NCBI GenBank assembly: GCA_016287975.1
Contig: JAEEXV010000022.1
Span: forward strand, 1-32,497
From: Lentisphaeria bacterium
GTDB lineage: Bacteria > Verrucomicrobiota > Lentisphaeria > Oligosphaerales > Oligosphaeraceae
Direction: 5' to 3'
Length of the DNA stretch: 32,497 bases
In this document: piece by piece, positions 16,630 to 25,771 of the stretch
Layout of the letters: each line of letters begins with the position of its first letter
How positions within the stretch are numbered: position 1 is the first letter of the stretch
Translations under genes and position numbers: made by a program
The notes under the pieces: generated by a model
What the model was told of the DNA's origin: nothing
Database searches by the model: none
The model's input: the letters and a program-made list of their open reading frames with translations, nothing else

Positions 16630-17544
16630 TCAGAAGCGCCGCACCACGCTTCTCACCGTATGCGTCGGGAAGTTTTCCTCGATGGTGAAGCCGTCGCGCA
16701 GGAGGGTGCCAGAGGTCTGGCCAGGGCCGTAGGTGAGGAGATTGTCGCCGTTTCGGTAGTGCTCCAGGATGAGGTCGACCCAGTCGCGGAGGCGGAACAG
16801 GCGCAGGTAGGCGTTCCCCAAGGTCGTGATGGCGACCTTGCCGAGACGCTCGAGCTGGTCGCCCGCGCGGTTGAAGTCCCGCGGCGGATAGGGGATGTCC
16901 GTCCTCGGCACGTACATGTCGAAGGTTTTCTGCACGAGGGTGCCGTCGGGCAGGCGCAGCCATGCGGGGAGGGGGACCATCTTCCGATAGGGGACCTGGC
17001 AGAGGCATTCCACGAAATGGCCCGCCGTGCAATGGGTGTAGGCGACTCCCATCAGCAGGATGCGCGCATCGAGTTCAAGCAGTCTGGCGAAGATGCCCTT
17101 TTCGCACAGCGGGCTGATTTTCGGGTCGATGCCGCAGAGCGCGCCCTGCGCCGCGCCTGCCACGGCAAAACTGTGGTGCCATGCCGTGGTGCGCCGCACG
17201 CCGTCCAGGCGGAGAAAAGTGGCGTTGATGCTGCCGACGTCGCAGGAATCGGTCTTCGGGTCGATGACGGGGACGGGGGAATTGCCTGGGCGCTGGAAGG
17301 TGAAGGTGGGGACGGCCAGCGTCCCCTGGTCGCCGACGGCGCGCAGGAGAGCCTTGGCGATCGCCTGTGGCCCGTCCTCCACCCAGCCGATGGCCTTGAT
17401 GGAGGTGTGCGGCACAATCGTGTCGCCAAGTCGAATGCCGAGCCTGCGGAAGGCGTCGGCGATGTCCGCCCGCGACACGCCTCGGGGAACTCCTCCGAAG
17501 GCGCTCTGGATGCCGGTGGAATGGTCTTGCGGTGCGTTTGCCAT
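16630..17544 (-). CDS. AAC(3)-family N-acetyltransferase
   Basis: A 304-aa protein of the aminoglycoside 3-N-acetyltransferase family (Antibiotic_NAT fold). Marks are VPHTSIKAIGWVEDGP (44-59), a CoA-binding-type GDQGTLAVPTFTF (71-83), RRTTAWHHSFAVAGAAQ (117-133) and LDARILLMGVAYTHCT. Members transfer acetyl from acetyl-CoA to an amino group; YokD-like and FrbF-like members show that the family is not limited to drugs. Here it follows the 1057-aa protein by 17 nt in an operon of glycan type, so acetylation of an amino sugar is as likely as drug resistance. GGGGA lies shortly before the ATG. It has the flanking (CCGG-poor) composition, so it is not part of the distinct block. It has about the usual length and looks intact. 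Confidence 0.88.
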   Translation of the reverse strand: MANAPQDHSTGIQSAFGGVPRGVSRADIADAFRRLGIRLGDTIVPHTSIKAIGWVEDGPQAIAKALLRAVGDQGTLAVPTFTFQRPGNSPVPVIDPKTDSCDVGSINATFLRLDGVRRTTAWHHSFAVAGAAQGALCGIDPKISPLCEKGIFARLLELDARILLMGVAYTHCTAGHFVECLCQVPYRKMVPLPAWLRLPDGTLVQKTFDMYVPRTDIPYPPRDFNRAGDQLERLGKVAITTLGNAYLRLFRLRDWVDLILEHYRNGDNLLTYGPGQTSGTLLRDGFTIEENFPTHTVRSVVRRF

Positions 17545-17561
17545 TGCGGTTCCCCGTGGAA

Positions 17562-20500
17562 CTAGAGCGGGACGGCGGTGCCAGCGGGGGCGGCGGGGAT
17601 GGCGATCGGGATGACGTTGGGGCCGCGGTGAAGCAGGACGGTCGTGGGGCGGTCGCTGAAGGCGCGGAGGGTGCCGTTGGCGAAGACGAGGTGGGGGATG
17701 TCGTGCCCCTGGGATTCAATGACACACTCGGCGGTGACGAAGAGGAACTTCGCCTCGCGCTCGCGGACGGTGACGAGGAAGGCGCCTGCAGGGGTGGCGA
17801 CCTGCGCCTCGCGGAGGCAGCCAGGGTCGTTCCAGGCGGTGTTGAGGAGGGAGAGGACGTGGGCGTCGGGGCCTGCGTCGCGAACGCTCCAGAAGAGTTC
17901 GCCAGACGGGTCGGAGACGGAGATGTCGCCCTGGGCGGCCTTGGAGAGGCCCGCGAGGAGCTGCGCGGCGACGGGGCGGAGGTGTTCGTGGCCAGGCCAG
18001 GCCCAGGCGGCGATGGTCCAGCACCAGCCTTCGCCGACGCGGTGGCGGAGAACCAGCGGGGCCTTGGTCGCGGCGTCGCGGCAGACGACCTCGGCACCTG
18101 CGAGTTCGAGGTCGGCGAGGCGGCAGGGGCCGTCCTCGTCGGGGGACCAGTTGGGGAGGGCGGAGAGATCGGGCATCTCCTCGAAGCCAGGGATCAGCCA
18201 TTCGGCGGTGCCAGAGAACTCCTGGCCCTGGCCGACAACGCGGAAGCCGCAGGTGGCGGCGAGGTCGCCGCCGTTCCAGAGCGGCATGGTCTCGGGGGCG
18301 TCGACGATTTCGCGCTTCACGCTGGTCTGCCAGTGGGGGAGGCCTGCGGCGAAGACGCCGCCGTGGCGGAGATAGCCGTCGAATTTGGCGGCGTCCTCGT
18401 CCTCCAGGGTGTTCCAGCCGAAACTCACGAGGAGGCGGTAGGAGCGCCACTGGTCGGCGGGCGCCTCGGCGGGCATCTGGTCGAAGTCGCCGTAGGGGGT
18501 TCCTGAAACCCAGAAGCGGCGCTTCGCGGGATCCTGGCGCAGCGGAAGCGCGCAGGCGCCAGGCATCCAGACGTCCAGCAGATGCTGGGACTTCTCGGGC
18601 TGCGCGTGGCGCCAGCAGCGGTCGGTGCGGCCGAAGAGCCCCCAGACGGCGTAGTCGGGAGTCTGCTCGGGGCCGCAGATGAAGCCGTTGAAGGGGGCGG
18701 CGTAGCGGCCGTTCAGCCACGCGAGACGCGGGAGCGGGGCGCCGTTGCGCGGGTGGAGTTTGGCGAAGCGGAAGAAGTCGCGGGTCATGTCGCGCTTGCC
18801 CTTGGTGAGGGCGTCGTCCCAGCACTGGCGCTCCTCGGGGAACATCAGGAAGAGGCTGTCCTCCTCGTAGAGGACGGAGGCGCCCATGATCCAGGGCTGC
18901 AGGAGGGCGAGGTAGTATTCGCCGAGATGGCTTTCGAGATAGGGCCATTTGGCGTGCTGGATGGCGATGTGGACGCCCCATTCGGGGCGGGCGTAGGCGC
19001 GGGTGGCGGCGCGGGCCTGGGAGCAGAGGTGTCCTGTGTGGGCGACGAGGGTCTCGACGCGGAGGAAGTCGAAGCCGCCCTGGTAGGAGTAGCGCGCGCC
19101 GCCTGACCCGTCGCCGAGGCCTGGGGACATGCCCTTGGCGCGGATGGGGTCGGTGCAGCTGCGGAGCAGTTCGACGTAGCGCCGCGCGGCGTCGCGCATG
19201 TCGGTGGACTGGTTGTCGGGATCCCAGGCGTAGACGCGGCCTGAGAATTCATGGGGGCCCGCGTTGTGGAGCCAGGGTCCTGCGGCCTCGGCGAGGCGCC
19301 CGTCCTGGTAGTGGGTGGTGGCCTGGAGCCAGAAGCGGTAGTTTTTCGCCCATTCGCCCCAGGCGGCCTGCTGTTCGGGCGGCATGGAGGGCTTGAGGCT
19401 CTTGTTGTGGGTGCCAGGGAAGAAGGCGTAGGGACCGCCTTGGAGTTCGGGCTGGTGGTTCGGGTCGTAGGTGAAGGAGCGCAGGGCGGCGAAGTTGCCG
19501 AGGCGCGTGCGGCGGATGTAGTCCATCGTCCATTCGAGTTCGTTGGAATCGTCGTGGGGGACGGTGGTGAAGTCGGCGCCGACCTTGACGGGGATGGGCT
19601 CCTCGGGGAGGGCGACGACGGCGCCGACGGCGGCGGTGGCGCTCTTTTTGCCGCAGCGGACGGTGACGGGGAGGCCGAGGCCCGCCTGGCGGAACTGGAG
19701 CGGGAAGTCGTTCCAGCCAGGATGGAGGACGAGCGGATGGGCGTCGCCCTCGTATTCAATGGTGGCGTAGTCGTCGGTCTCGCTCCAGACGCGGGCGGTG
19801 AACTCCTCGCCGACGAGGAGCCATTCGGGGAGGGAGAGCTGGAGGTGTTCGCGGCGCTGCCATTGCAGGACGACGCGGGAGAGGAGCAGCGGCAGGCGGG
19901 GATGGCAGTTGCGCAGGGTGATGGAGGTCGCGCCTTCGGGAAGGATGAACTCGCTCCAGGTGTCTTCAAGGAGCTGGATCCAGATGTCGTGGAATCTGAA
20001 ATAGTGGGTGGTGGCGGCGAGGATGGCGCCGTCGCGGCCGCGCCATTCGATGGTCACGAAGTCCCGGATGCAGATTTCGGCGGTGACGGCGGGGTCGGCG
20101 GTGCCGTCGTCGCCATGGCAGGGGCGGAAGTCCTCGGGCTGGCCTTCGGGCATGGCCTGGAGGTGGGCGAGGAGGTGTCGGCCTGCGTCGGGTGCGGGGG
20201 CGAGGGCTGTTAGGGGGAGGGTGACCTCGGCGCCAGGGGCGAGACGGGCCAGCTCCATGCGGCAGCGGTCGAGTTGCGGCAGGGGGAGGTCGCGGGCCTC
20301 CCAGGCGGCGGCGCCGTCGGGCGGGGCGGGGCGGAACCACAGAAAGCCCGCGCGGGTGACGATGGCCGTGGCGAGGGAGTAGCGCCCCCCGACGCGGAAG
20401 ACGATGCGCCCATCCTCCTGGATCTGCTTGGCGGTGAACTCCCAGGTGCCCTGTTTGGTGACGCAGCGGAATCGAGTCTCCGGCGTGCATTCGGCGGTGA

Positions 20501-20735
20501 AGGCGACGCCCGTGAAGCCACGGCGGGTGGTGGCGCGCCATTCAGGGGCGGGCAGGGGCGTCTTCTCGGCGGAGGCCGCGATGCCGTACCATTCGACGGG
20601 ATAGCGCAGCCGCTGCGTCGCCAGGATGCTGCCATCCTCGCATTCAAGGTGCCCGTCCCAGCACATTTCAGGGTGGTAGAGACGGCGGGAATAAAGGGTG
20701 AGATACCCGAAATCAATGCGGAAATCCAGTTTCAT
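17562..20735 (-). CDS. Large unassigned protein with beta-rich N-terminus and GATase-like C-terminal part
   Basis: A 1057-aa protein, read from the ATG at 20735 (MKLDFRIDFGYLTLYSRR), without a signal peptide. I do not recognise a full-length family. Residues 1 to about 400 are rich in beta-strands and Trp. The middle part (about 430-780) has long helical stretches with EWTMDYIRRTRLGNFAAL, HNAGPHEFSGRVYAWDPDN and GEYYLALLQPWIMG, which could be a TIM-barrel-like catalytic core. Near residues 800-870, SYRLLVSFGWNTLEDEDAAK and FDGYLRHGGVFAAGLPHW resemble the glutamine-amidotransferase-like trimerisation domain of GH42-type enzymes. The C-terminal 150 residues are again beta-rich (LHRGPNVIPIAIP). 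The start is uncertain: ATGs at 20771 and 20891 are in frame, and none has a Shine-Dalgarno sequence. It shares an operon with the acetyltransferase. A glycosidase role is inferred from layout and neighbours only. Confidence 0.7.
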   Translation of the reverse strand: MKLDFRIDFGYLTLYSRRLYHPEMCWDGHLECEDGSILATQRLRYPVEWYGIAASAEKTPLPAPEWRATTRRGFTGVAFTAECTPETRFRCVTKQGTWEFTAKQIQEDGRIVFRVGGRYSLATAIVTRAGFLWFRPAPPDGAAAWEARDLPLPQLDRCRMELARLAPGAEVTLPLTALAPAPDAGRHLLAHLQAMPEGQPEDFRPCHGDDGTADPAVTAEICIRDFVTIEWRGRDGAILAATTHYFRFHDIWIQLLEDTWSEFILPEGATSITLRNCHPRLPLLLSRVVLQWQRREHLQLSLPEWLLVGEEFTARVWSETDDYATIEYEGDAHPLVLHPGWNDFPLQFRQAGLGLPVTVRCGKKSATAAVGAVVALPEEPIPVKVGADFTTVPHDDSNELEWTMDYIRRTRLGNFAALRSFTYDPNHQPELQGGPYAFFPGTHNKSLKPSMPPEQQAAWGEWAKNYRFWLQATTHYQDGRLAEAAGPWLHNAGPHEFSGRVYAWDPDNQSTDMRDAARRYVELLRSCTDPIRAKGMSPGLGDGSGGARYSYQGGFDFLRVETLVAHTGHLCSQARAATRAYARPEWGVHIAIQHAKWPYLESHLGEYYLALLQPWIMGASVLYEEDSLFLMFPEERQCWDDALTKGKRDMTRDFFRFAKLHPRNGAPLPRLAWLNGRYAAPFNGFICGPEQTPDYAVWGLFGRTDRCWRHAQPEKSQHLLDVWMPGACALPLRQDPAKRRFWVSGTPYGDFDQMPAEAPADQWRSYRLLVSFGWNTLEDEDAAKFDGYLRHGGVFAAGLPHWQTSVKREIVDAPETMPLWNGGDLAATCGFRVVGQGQEFSGTAEWLIPGFEEMPDLSALPNWSPDEDGPCRLADLELAGAEVVCRDAATKAPLVLRHRVGEGWCWTIAAWAWPGHEHLRPVAAQLLAGLSKAAQGDISVSDPSGELFWSVRDAGPDAHVLSLLNTAWNDPGCLREAQVATPAGAFLVTVREREAKFLFVTAECVIESQGHDIPHLVFANGTLRAFSDRPTTVLLHRGPNVIPIAIPAAPAGTAVPL

Positions 20736-20894
20736 AGGGGGAAATGGGGGGATGGATGGGGCGCTCTGCATACTGTAGCACCGAATGGAGTCACCGTCGG
20801 CTTTTCGCCGGGGTACTGTGTCAGCCAGGCGGGGCACATGCGGGCGAGCGTTGCGGTGCGGGGTTGTTTGGGGGATGCTTCCTTCTGCCACACA

Positions 20895-20931
20895 CGCAAA
20901 CGACGGGGGGCTCCGCTTCGCTCCGCCCCCC
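20895..20931 (-). repeat. GC-rich hairpin repeat, family B, copy 2
   Basis: Arms GGGGGGC (20905-20911) and GCCCCCC (20925-20931); on the minus strand followed by GTCGTTTGCGTG, as in the 486-522 copy. It lies in the 311-nt gap 20736-21046, which also holds a family A-like palindrome with a GAAAA loop (20798-20810) and the terminator at 20992. No gene was seen in this gap, and no convincing promoter for the gene starting at 20735. Confidence 0.6.
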
Positions 20932-20991
20932 GCACCCCCCAGGGGCGATGAGCGGGGCCGGGTGCCCCCGTGCGGCGCCGCTGCGGCCCGC

Positions 20992-21023
20992 TAAAAACGA
21001 CGGGGGGCTTCGCTCCGCCCCCC
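20992..21023 (-). terminator. Rho-independent terminator of the 25615-to-21047 operon
   Basis: On the minus strand GGGGGGC and GCCCCCC form a 7-bp all-GC stem with an 8-nt loop (GGAGCGAA), followed by GTCG and TTTTT. It starts 24 nt after the stop codon at 21047-21049. It is the family B repeat with the tail changed to a T-run. Confidence 0.65.
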
Positions 21024-21046
21024 AGGGGCGGCCAGCGGGGGCGGGG

Positions 21047-23992
21047 CTACGGCATGGCGTATTGGCGGATGGCGAGGCGGCGGAGGAGGCCCTGATAGAA
21101 TGAGGTCTTCCTGCCCTGGAAGTTGACGCCTTCGGGACTGGTGTGGCCACCGAAGATGGAGGGCTTGAATAGGAATGGGCGTCCAGTGAGGGGGAGGGCG
21201 CGGCGCTGTCCGTTCACGGTGAAGGTCATCTGGGAGAAGTCGTAGGAGACGGAGACCTTCGACCACTGGTCGGCGGGGACGGCGAGGCCGCTTTCCAGTC
21301 TGTGCTTGCGGCCCATTTTATCCAGGTAGTGCGCCTGGAGGAGCTGGTTGTCCAGGAGGATGGCGACGGAGCCAGTGAAGCGGTTGGCGTGGCGGAAGAG
21401 GACCTGGATTCCGTCGAAGGCGCGGGGCTTCACCTCGAATTCGACGGTGAAGGCGCCGTTTGGCATGACGGTGTTGGGGAAGTTGATGTAGCTGCGGCCG
21501 TCGAAGGCGAGCGCCCAGCGCCCGTCCTCCCGCGTCCACTGCGGGGCGCGCCTGCCGTTGCCAGGCGGAGGCTGGGGGCCGTGCGCCTGGTTGCCGTTTT
21601 CCTCCCAGAAGGCCTCCATGTACGGGAAGCCGCCGCCCAGCTGGCCGTTGTATTGCGGGTGGAGCGTGTTGCCGATGGCGTCCCCGCAGCGCGGGTCGAA
21701 GATGTATTCGATGTCGGCGAGCGCCTGCTGGGGGACGGAGACCTTCAACGGCTTGCCGAGGGTGTCGGAGAAGACGTCGAGCGTGGCGGCGGGGGCGGTC
21801 TGGAGCGGCGCGGGGATCCGCGCCTTCGTGCGCAGGAACCGCCCGTCCTTGGCGATGACGCGCAGATGGAAGCACGGGGACTTGCGGTCCGAGCGCACCA
21901 CCTGGTGGAGTTCCGCCGTGGCGGCGCCGACGGGCATGGGCACGTCGGGGAGATTGTCGAGGCGTCGGATGTCGACGCGCAGCGGTTCTTCGAGGGTGAG
22001 GGCGTAGACGCCGTGGCGGGCGGCGGGGGCGAGCGGCAGTTTCCACTCCCCGTGGCCTGGCAGATTGAGGGAGAGCACCGCCTTCTCCGCCTCCGCGCGC
22101 GGGACGGTCACGAGCAGCGCGAACTCGTCGGGGCAGATGCGGCAGGCGGGGAAGTGCACCGCGTCCCCGCGCCGTTCCCAGGTGCCGAAGAAGACGTTGC
22201 AGTGCTGGGCGGGGCGGATGGCCCAACGTGAGACGCCCTCGACGCGCGCGGCGAGGGGCTGCTCCGAAAGGATTTTCAGGGTGGTGAGGCCGGCCTGGAA
22301 GACGAGGTTTCGGGCGGGGTCGAACTCGTTGTCCTTGTCCACCGCCGCGACCTCGTCCTCGCCGTCGAGGAGTTCGACGGAGGCGAGCGGGGTGCCTGCG
22401 TCCACGCGCGCGTCGACCTGGTAGCGTCCGCCGCCGATGGGGGTGGCGGTGAACTCCAGGGACTTCGGCGCGAGGAGTTCGCGCACGGCCTGGCGCAGTT
22501 CCTTGTAGTTGACGCAGTGGGTCGCGGCGAGGCGGATGGCGCCCAGCCCCCGCACCTCCCTGCCGTCCACCTTCAGGACGGGCTGGAGCACTTCCTCCGA
22601 GGCGAACTGCTCCGAGGGCAGGCGATAGGTGACGGCGTGGAGTTTCCCCGCCTGCATCCGCTCCACGGGGAAGGCGTGGAGGCATTTCCCCGTGGCGGAG
22701 CGCAGTTCCAGCTGCAGGGTGTAGTCGCGTTTCATGCTGCCGTCGGGGACGTTCAGCAGTTCCAGGGCGAGGCGCTCGCCGAGTTTCAGCGTGGCGCGGT
22801 AGGAGACGACGGCGTTGGGGAGCGTGGTGTCGTCGCCAGGCATGGGCGCGAGCGGGCGGCCCTTCATCACCTGGGAATAGAAGCGCAGCAGGCGGGAGAT
22901 GGCGCGGCCGTTGTAGACGGTGGGCTGGAACTGGGTGTTCTCGTTGGCCTCGTTCCATTCGAAGAGCAGGATGTAGTCGGGATTGACTTTCAGTGATTCG
23001 TCCATCCCGTGGCGCAGGGAGGCGGTGCCGTATTCGCCGATGACGAAGCCGAGCATGGGGTTGACATAGCCCTGGTAGACGATGCAGCCCAGCACCTTGT
23101 CCTGGTTCTCGGGGCGGCGGAAGATCTCCTGGAGCATCGGCAGGCGCTCCTCCTGGAAATAGCGGACGCCGTAGTCCCACTGGAAGTCGCCCATTTCGGA
23201 GCGGGTGCGGTTCTGTACGCACATCTGGAGGCCTCCGAAGAGGTCGAGGACATCCTGGACGGACTGGCGGTAGAGTTCGCGCTGCGAGAGGTTGAGCGTG
23301 CCGTGGCGGCGGTATTCCCCCTCCAGGCCCTCGCGGGTGCGCAGGTGGATCTCGCCAGTCAGGCAGAAGTCGGGGCCTCCCGCGGCGGCGCGCATCGCCG
23401 CCATCAGGCGCTGGTGCTCCTCCAGGGTCAGGACCTGGGAGTTCCAGCTGCCCATGAGCAGCCGTCCGTCGATCGTCTTCGGGGCGTTGGGGGTGTTGCG
23501 CAGCTGGTTGATCATCACGGCGATGGCGTCGACGCGCAGATTCCTGCCCTGGTTGGGCGGAATGCGCTCGCCGTAGAGGTACTCGGGGAGGAGCAGGAAT
23601 TCCTTCTCGCGTTCCTCCAGCAGCCAGGGCAGATACTGGAATACGGCGCTTCTGCCCGAGACGCAGAAGGTGCCGAAGCCGTCGAGCCCCGCGGCCTTGA
23701 CGGCGGGGATCTCGTATTCCAGGAAGTTTCGGCGGGTATAGTTTTCGAAGCGGTGTTCGTCTCGCAGGGTTCGGTCGGTGAAGAGCGGCCGTTCGATGTA
23801 GTAGTGGAGGAAATTCTGGTAGACGCCGTATTTGGCGATGACCTCGGCGAAGAGGAGCGGCTCGCGCGTCTGGCGGCGGCGCGTGCCCAGGGCGGGATAT
23901 CCGCACTCCTCGGTGCGTTCGAAGGGGATCTGGGCATGGGCGCCCGCGACGGCGAGCATCATCGCGACCAGCAGCGTCTTGCCGAAAGCCAT
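21047..23992 (-). CDS. Secreted GH99/WbsX-like TIM-barrel protein with C-terminal LamG domain
   Basis: A 981-aa protein with a signal peptide (1-20, MAFGKTLLVAMMLAVAGAHA, AxA site). Residues about 40-390 look like the GH99/GH71-like barrel: YGVYQNFLHYYIERPLF, EIPAVKAAGLDGFGTF, LLMGSWNSQ and FEWNEANENTQF (near 352), the last like the WNEW/E motif of WbsX-type proteins. Beta-rich domains follow, and residues about 825-975 form a LamG/concanavalin-A-like domain (WALAFDGRSYINFP, FTVEFEVKPRAF, WSKVSVSYD). It is predicted to act outside the cytoplasm on an alpha-linked glycan, by analogy with endo-alpha-mannosidases, but the substrate is not shown. GAGGA lies 7 nt before the ATG. It begins 10 nt after the pseudopilin gene and is followed by a strong terminator, so it ends the operon. 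Confidence 0.78.
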   Translation of the reverse strand: MAFGKTLLVAMMLAVAGAHAQIPFERTEECGYPALGTRRRQTREPLLFAEVIAKYGVYQNFLHYYIERPLFTDRTLRDEHRFENYTRRNFLEYEIPAVKAAGLDGFGTFCVSGRSAVFQYLPWLLEEREKEFLLLPEYLYGERIPPNQGRNLRVDAIAVMINQLRNTPNAPKTIDGRLLMGSWNSQVLTLEEHQRLMAAMRAAAGGPDFCLTGEIHLRTREGLEGEYRRHGTLNLSQRELYRQSVQDVLDLFGGLQMCVQNRTRSEMGDFQWDYGVRYFQEERLPMLQEIFRRPENQDKVLGCIVYQGYVNPMLGFVIGEYGTASLRHGMDESLKVNPDYILLFEWNEANENTQFQPTVYNGRAISRLLRFYSQVMKGRPLAPMPGDDTTLPNAVVSYRATLKLGERLALELLNVPDGSMKRDYTLQLELRSATGKCLHAFPVERMQAGKLHAVTYRLPSEQFASEEVLQPVLKVDGREVRGLGAIRLAATHCVNYKELRQAVRELLAPKSLEFTATPIGGGRYQVDARVDAGTPLASVELLDGEDEVAAVDKDNEFDPARNLVFQAGLTTLKILSEQPLAARVEGVSRWAIRPAQHCNVFFGTWERRGDAVHFPACRICPDEFALLVTVPRAEAEKAVLSLNLPGHGEWKLPLAPAARHGVYALTLEEPLRVDIRRLDNLPDVPMPVGAATAELHQVVRSDRKSPCFHLRVIAKDGRFLRTKARIPAPLQTAPAATLDVFSDTLGKPLKVSVPQQALADIEYIFDPRCGDAIGNTLHPQYNGQLGGGFPYMEAFWEENGNQAHGPQPPPGNGRRAPQWTREDGRWALAFDGRSYINFPNTVMPNGAFTVEFEVKPRAFDGIQVLFRHANRFTGSVAILLDNQLLQAHYLDKMGRKHRLESGLAVPADQWSKVSVSYDFSQMTFTVNGQRRALPLTGRPFLFKPSIFGGHTSPEGVNFQGRKTSFYQGLLRRLAIRQYAMP

Positions 23993-24002
23993 GCGCGCGT
24001 CC

Positions 24003-24806
24003 TCAGTTGCCGACCTTGTCCTTGGAGGCCGCGTAGTTCAGGCCGTAGGTGTTGTCGTAGAAGCAGGTGATGCGCGCGGCGCGGTCGTATCCCGCGGCGG
24101 GCTTGCGGTAGGCGTAGGTGTTCATGAGCTGCGTGCGGTTGACGGAGGCGGCGTGGCCGTCGAGGAAGAAGAGGTTGCAGGAGCCGCCGTGTCGCGGGGT
24201 GAAGAGCGCGAAGTAGGAGCTGCTGGGGTAGTAGGAGCAGAACTGGGTGTTGCGGCGGTGGACGGTGCCGCCGTGGATGCCGTCGCCGCCCATCGCGAGC
24301 TGGCCAGGGGAGAGGCGGTTGCCAGTGCTGGTGTCGGAGGAGCCGACGCAGGTGATGAAGTTGGCGGCCTTGAAGACGGGGGCGGCGTTCTTGCCGTCGG
24401 CGACATTGATGTAGGGCAGGGGATAGGCCTTGCGCCCCCAGTTGTTGGTGCAGGGCTGGCTGTAGGAGGGGCAGTAGCACGACTTCGGGATCTTCTCGTC
24501 GCCGAGCTGGCTGGAGGAGGTCACGCCCGCCAGGTCCACGGAGGGGCCGCCGATGTATTGGACGATGCGGGTGTAGGCGGATTCGTTGGGGTAGGTGTTG
24601 AAGGTGCCGCCGCCGTTGTAGATGTAGTCGTCGTTGTCGGTGCCGTACATGTTCAGCGCCAGGGCCATCTGCTTGAGGTTGTTGATGCAGCCCGCAGAGC
24701 GCGCCTTTTCGCGGGCCTTGGAGAGGGCGGGCAGCAGCATCGAGGCGAGGATGGCGATGATCGCGATGACGACCAGGAGTTCGATGAGGGTGAAATGACG
24801 GCGCAT
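24003..24806 (-). CDS. Type IV pseudopilin-like protein
   Basis: A 267-aa protein starting MRRH, followed by [12 protein letters not shown] and a helix ending [14 protein letters not shown], then [16 protein letters not shown]. The C-terminal part has [18 protein letters not shown], the His-to-DG motif. The leader is only four residues (MRRH), so cleavage is expected before the Phe. The frame stays open far upstream, but the ATG at 24806 is the only start that gives a prepilin leader; AGGAA lies 9 nt before it. Eight scattered Cys residues in the mature part could form disulfides outside the cell. It lies between the small secreted protein and the GH99-like protein in one operon. Its N-terminal coding DNA is nearly the same as that of the gene at 5953-6630. 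Confidence 0.86.
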   Translation of the reverse strand: MRRHFTLIELLVVIAIIAILASMLLPALSKAREKARSAGCINNLKQMALALNMYGTDNDDYIYNGGGTFNTYPNESAYTRIVQYIGGPSVDLAGVTSSSQLGDEKIPKSCYCPSYSQPCTNNWGRKAYPLPYINVADGKNAAPVFKAANFITCVGSSDTSTGNRLSPGQLAMGGDGIHGGTVHRRNTQFCSYYPSSSYFALFTPRHGGSCNLFFLDGHAASVNRTQLMNTYAYRKPAAGYDRAARITCFYDNTYGLNYAASKDKVGN

Positions 24807-24841
24807 GGAGCGTGGTTCCTTGTATTTGGGGGAGTGAAAGG

Positions 24842-25615
24842 CTATTCCTCGATCTTTTCGAGGCGGAGGTTGCGGAAGAGGACATCCTTGCCGTAGACGG
24901 CGAGGGAGCACTGCGCGGCGCCCTTCCACCAGTGGCGGAGGGCGGCCTGGGCGGAGACGCCCTGGATCTCGACGGCGGCCTGCTGCCATTCGTCGGTGGC
25001 CTGGACTTCGACGCCGTTGCTGATCCAGCCTGTCACATGCAGCCGCACGAGGCTGCCCGCGTTGAGCGCGGGCAGGCGGTCCAGTTGCAGGACGATGATC
25101 TTCCCCTGGATGGTCTGCGACTTGATCCAGCAGTAGGAGAAGCTCGGCATGTCGCCGAAGTCCCGCCGCGCATACAGGAAGGCCGCGTAGCTGCGCTTCG
25201 GCGCCTTGCGGACGGCGGCGACCCACGCGGGATTGGCCTCGACCACCATCACGGTGTCCCCCGCCGCGACCTGCCCCAGCAACTTGGCCTCGCTGCCTGC
25301 GATGAAGGAGTTCTGGACGCCCTTGAGGAGGCGCCCTTTCGCGTCATACTGCATGGTGCCGAGGATGCCGCCGACCTTTCCAGTAGGCGCGCCAGGGGCC
25401 TTCTTGAACTCGCCGCTCAGGCGGTAGCGGGCCTGCGGCTCGATGGGGACCCGCTTCACGGTGCCCGCCAGCTGGGGCGCGCCGCGCACCGCGCCGTCCG
25501 CATCCACGCGGAGCGGGGACTTTTCGCCGAAGTCCGCCTGGGTCGCGGGGGCGAGGAGCGTCTCGCCGAAGACAAGTCCCGCCGCGCAAAGCACGGCCAG
25601 CCAGGGCGCCTTCAT
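24842..25615 (-). CDS. Small secreted protein, beta-sandwich-like, unassigned
   Basis: A 257-aa protein, read from the ATG at 25615, beginning with a signal peptide ([22 protein letters not shown]). The remainder is beta-rich with [43 protein letters not shown] and a C-terminal [12 protein letters not shown]. The pattern 'Y-R-L-S-G ... W-x-x-A-x-V-E-I ... L-F-R-N-L-R-L-E' is like the jelly-roll carbohydrate-binding modules attached to glycosidases, so a free-standing sugar-binding role is likely but unproven. An in-frame ATG at 25648 would add 11 residues before the signal peptide. It is the first gene after the promoter at 25708-25736 and is followed 35 nt later by the pseudopilin gene. Confidence 0.7.
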   Translation of the reverse strand: MKAPWLAVLCAAGLVFGETLLAPATQADFGEKSPLRVDADGAVRGAPQLAGTVKRVPIEPQARYRLSGEFKKAPGAPTGKVGGILGTMQYDAKGRLLKGVQNSFIAGSEAKLLGQVAAGDTVMVVEANPAWVAAVRKAPKRSYAAFLYARRDFGDMPSFSYCWIKSQTIQGKIIVLQLDRLPALNAGSLVRLHVTGWISNGVEVQATDEWQQAAVEIQGVSAQAALRHWWKGAAQCSLAVYGKDVLFRNLRLEKIEE

Positions 25616-25707
25616 GCCGATATCGCGTAAATGGTACATTTTTGACATTTTTCCGAGTGTGCCAAGGGCTTTCAGAATGCCAGGTTTATCTTTTCGCTTT
25701 CTTGCAT

Positions 25708-25736
25708 ATTATAGCATGAAAAGCGGTGCATTCCAA
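25708..25736 (-). promoter_or_regulatory. Sigma70-type promoter of the 25615-to-21047 operon
   Basis: On the minus strand TTGGAA (25731-25736) and TATAAT (25708-25713) have a 17-nt spacer, giving a start point near 25701. It is very like the promoter at 6748-6775. It lies in the divergent region shared with the AraC-type gene. Confidence 0.6.
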
Positions 25737-25771
25737 GATGCAGTCCACTGGAAAATATGGCACGCATGTGA

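Noticed and set aside
16630..17544. Calling the AAC(3)-fold gene an antibiotic resistance gene
   Set aside because: Family membership alone does not show drug acetylation and the neighbours are glycan genes.
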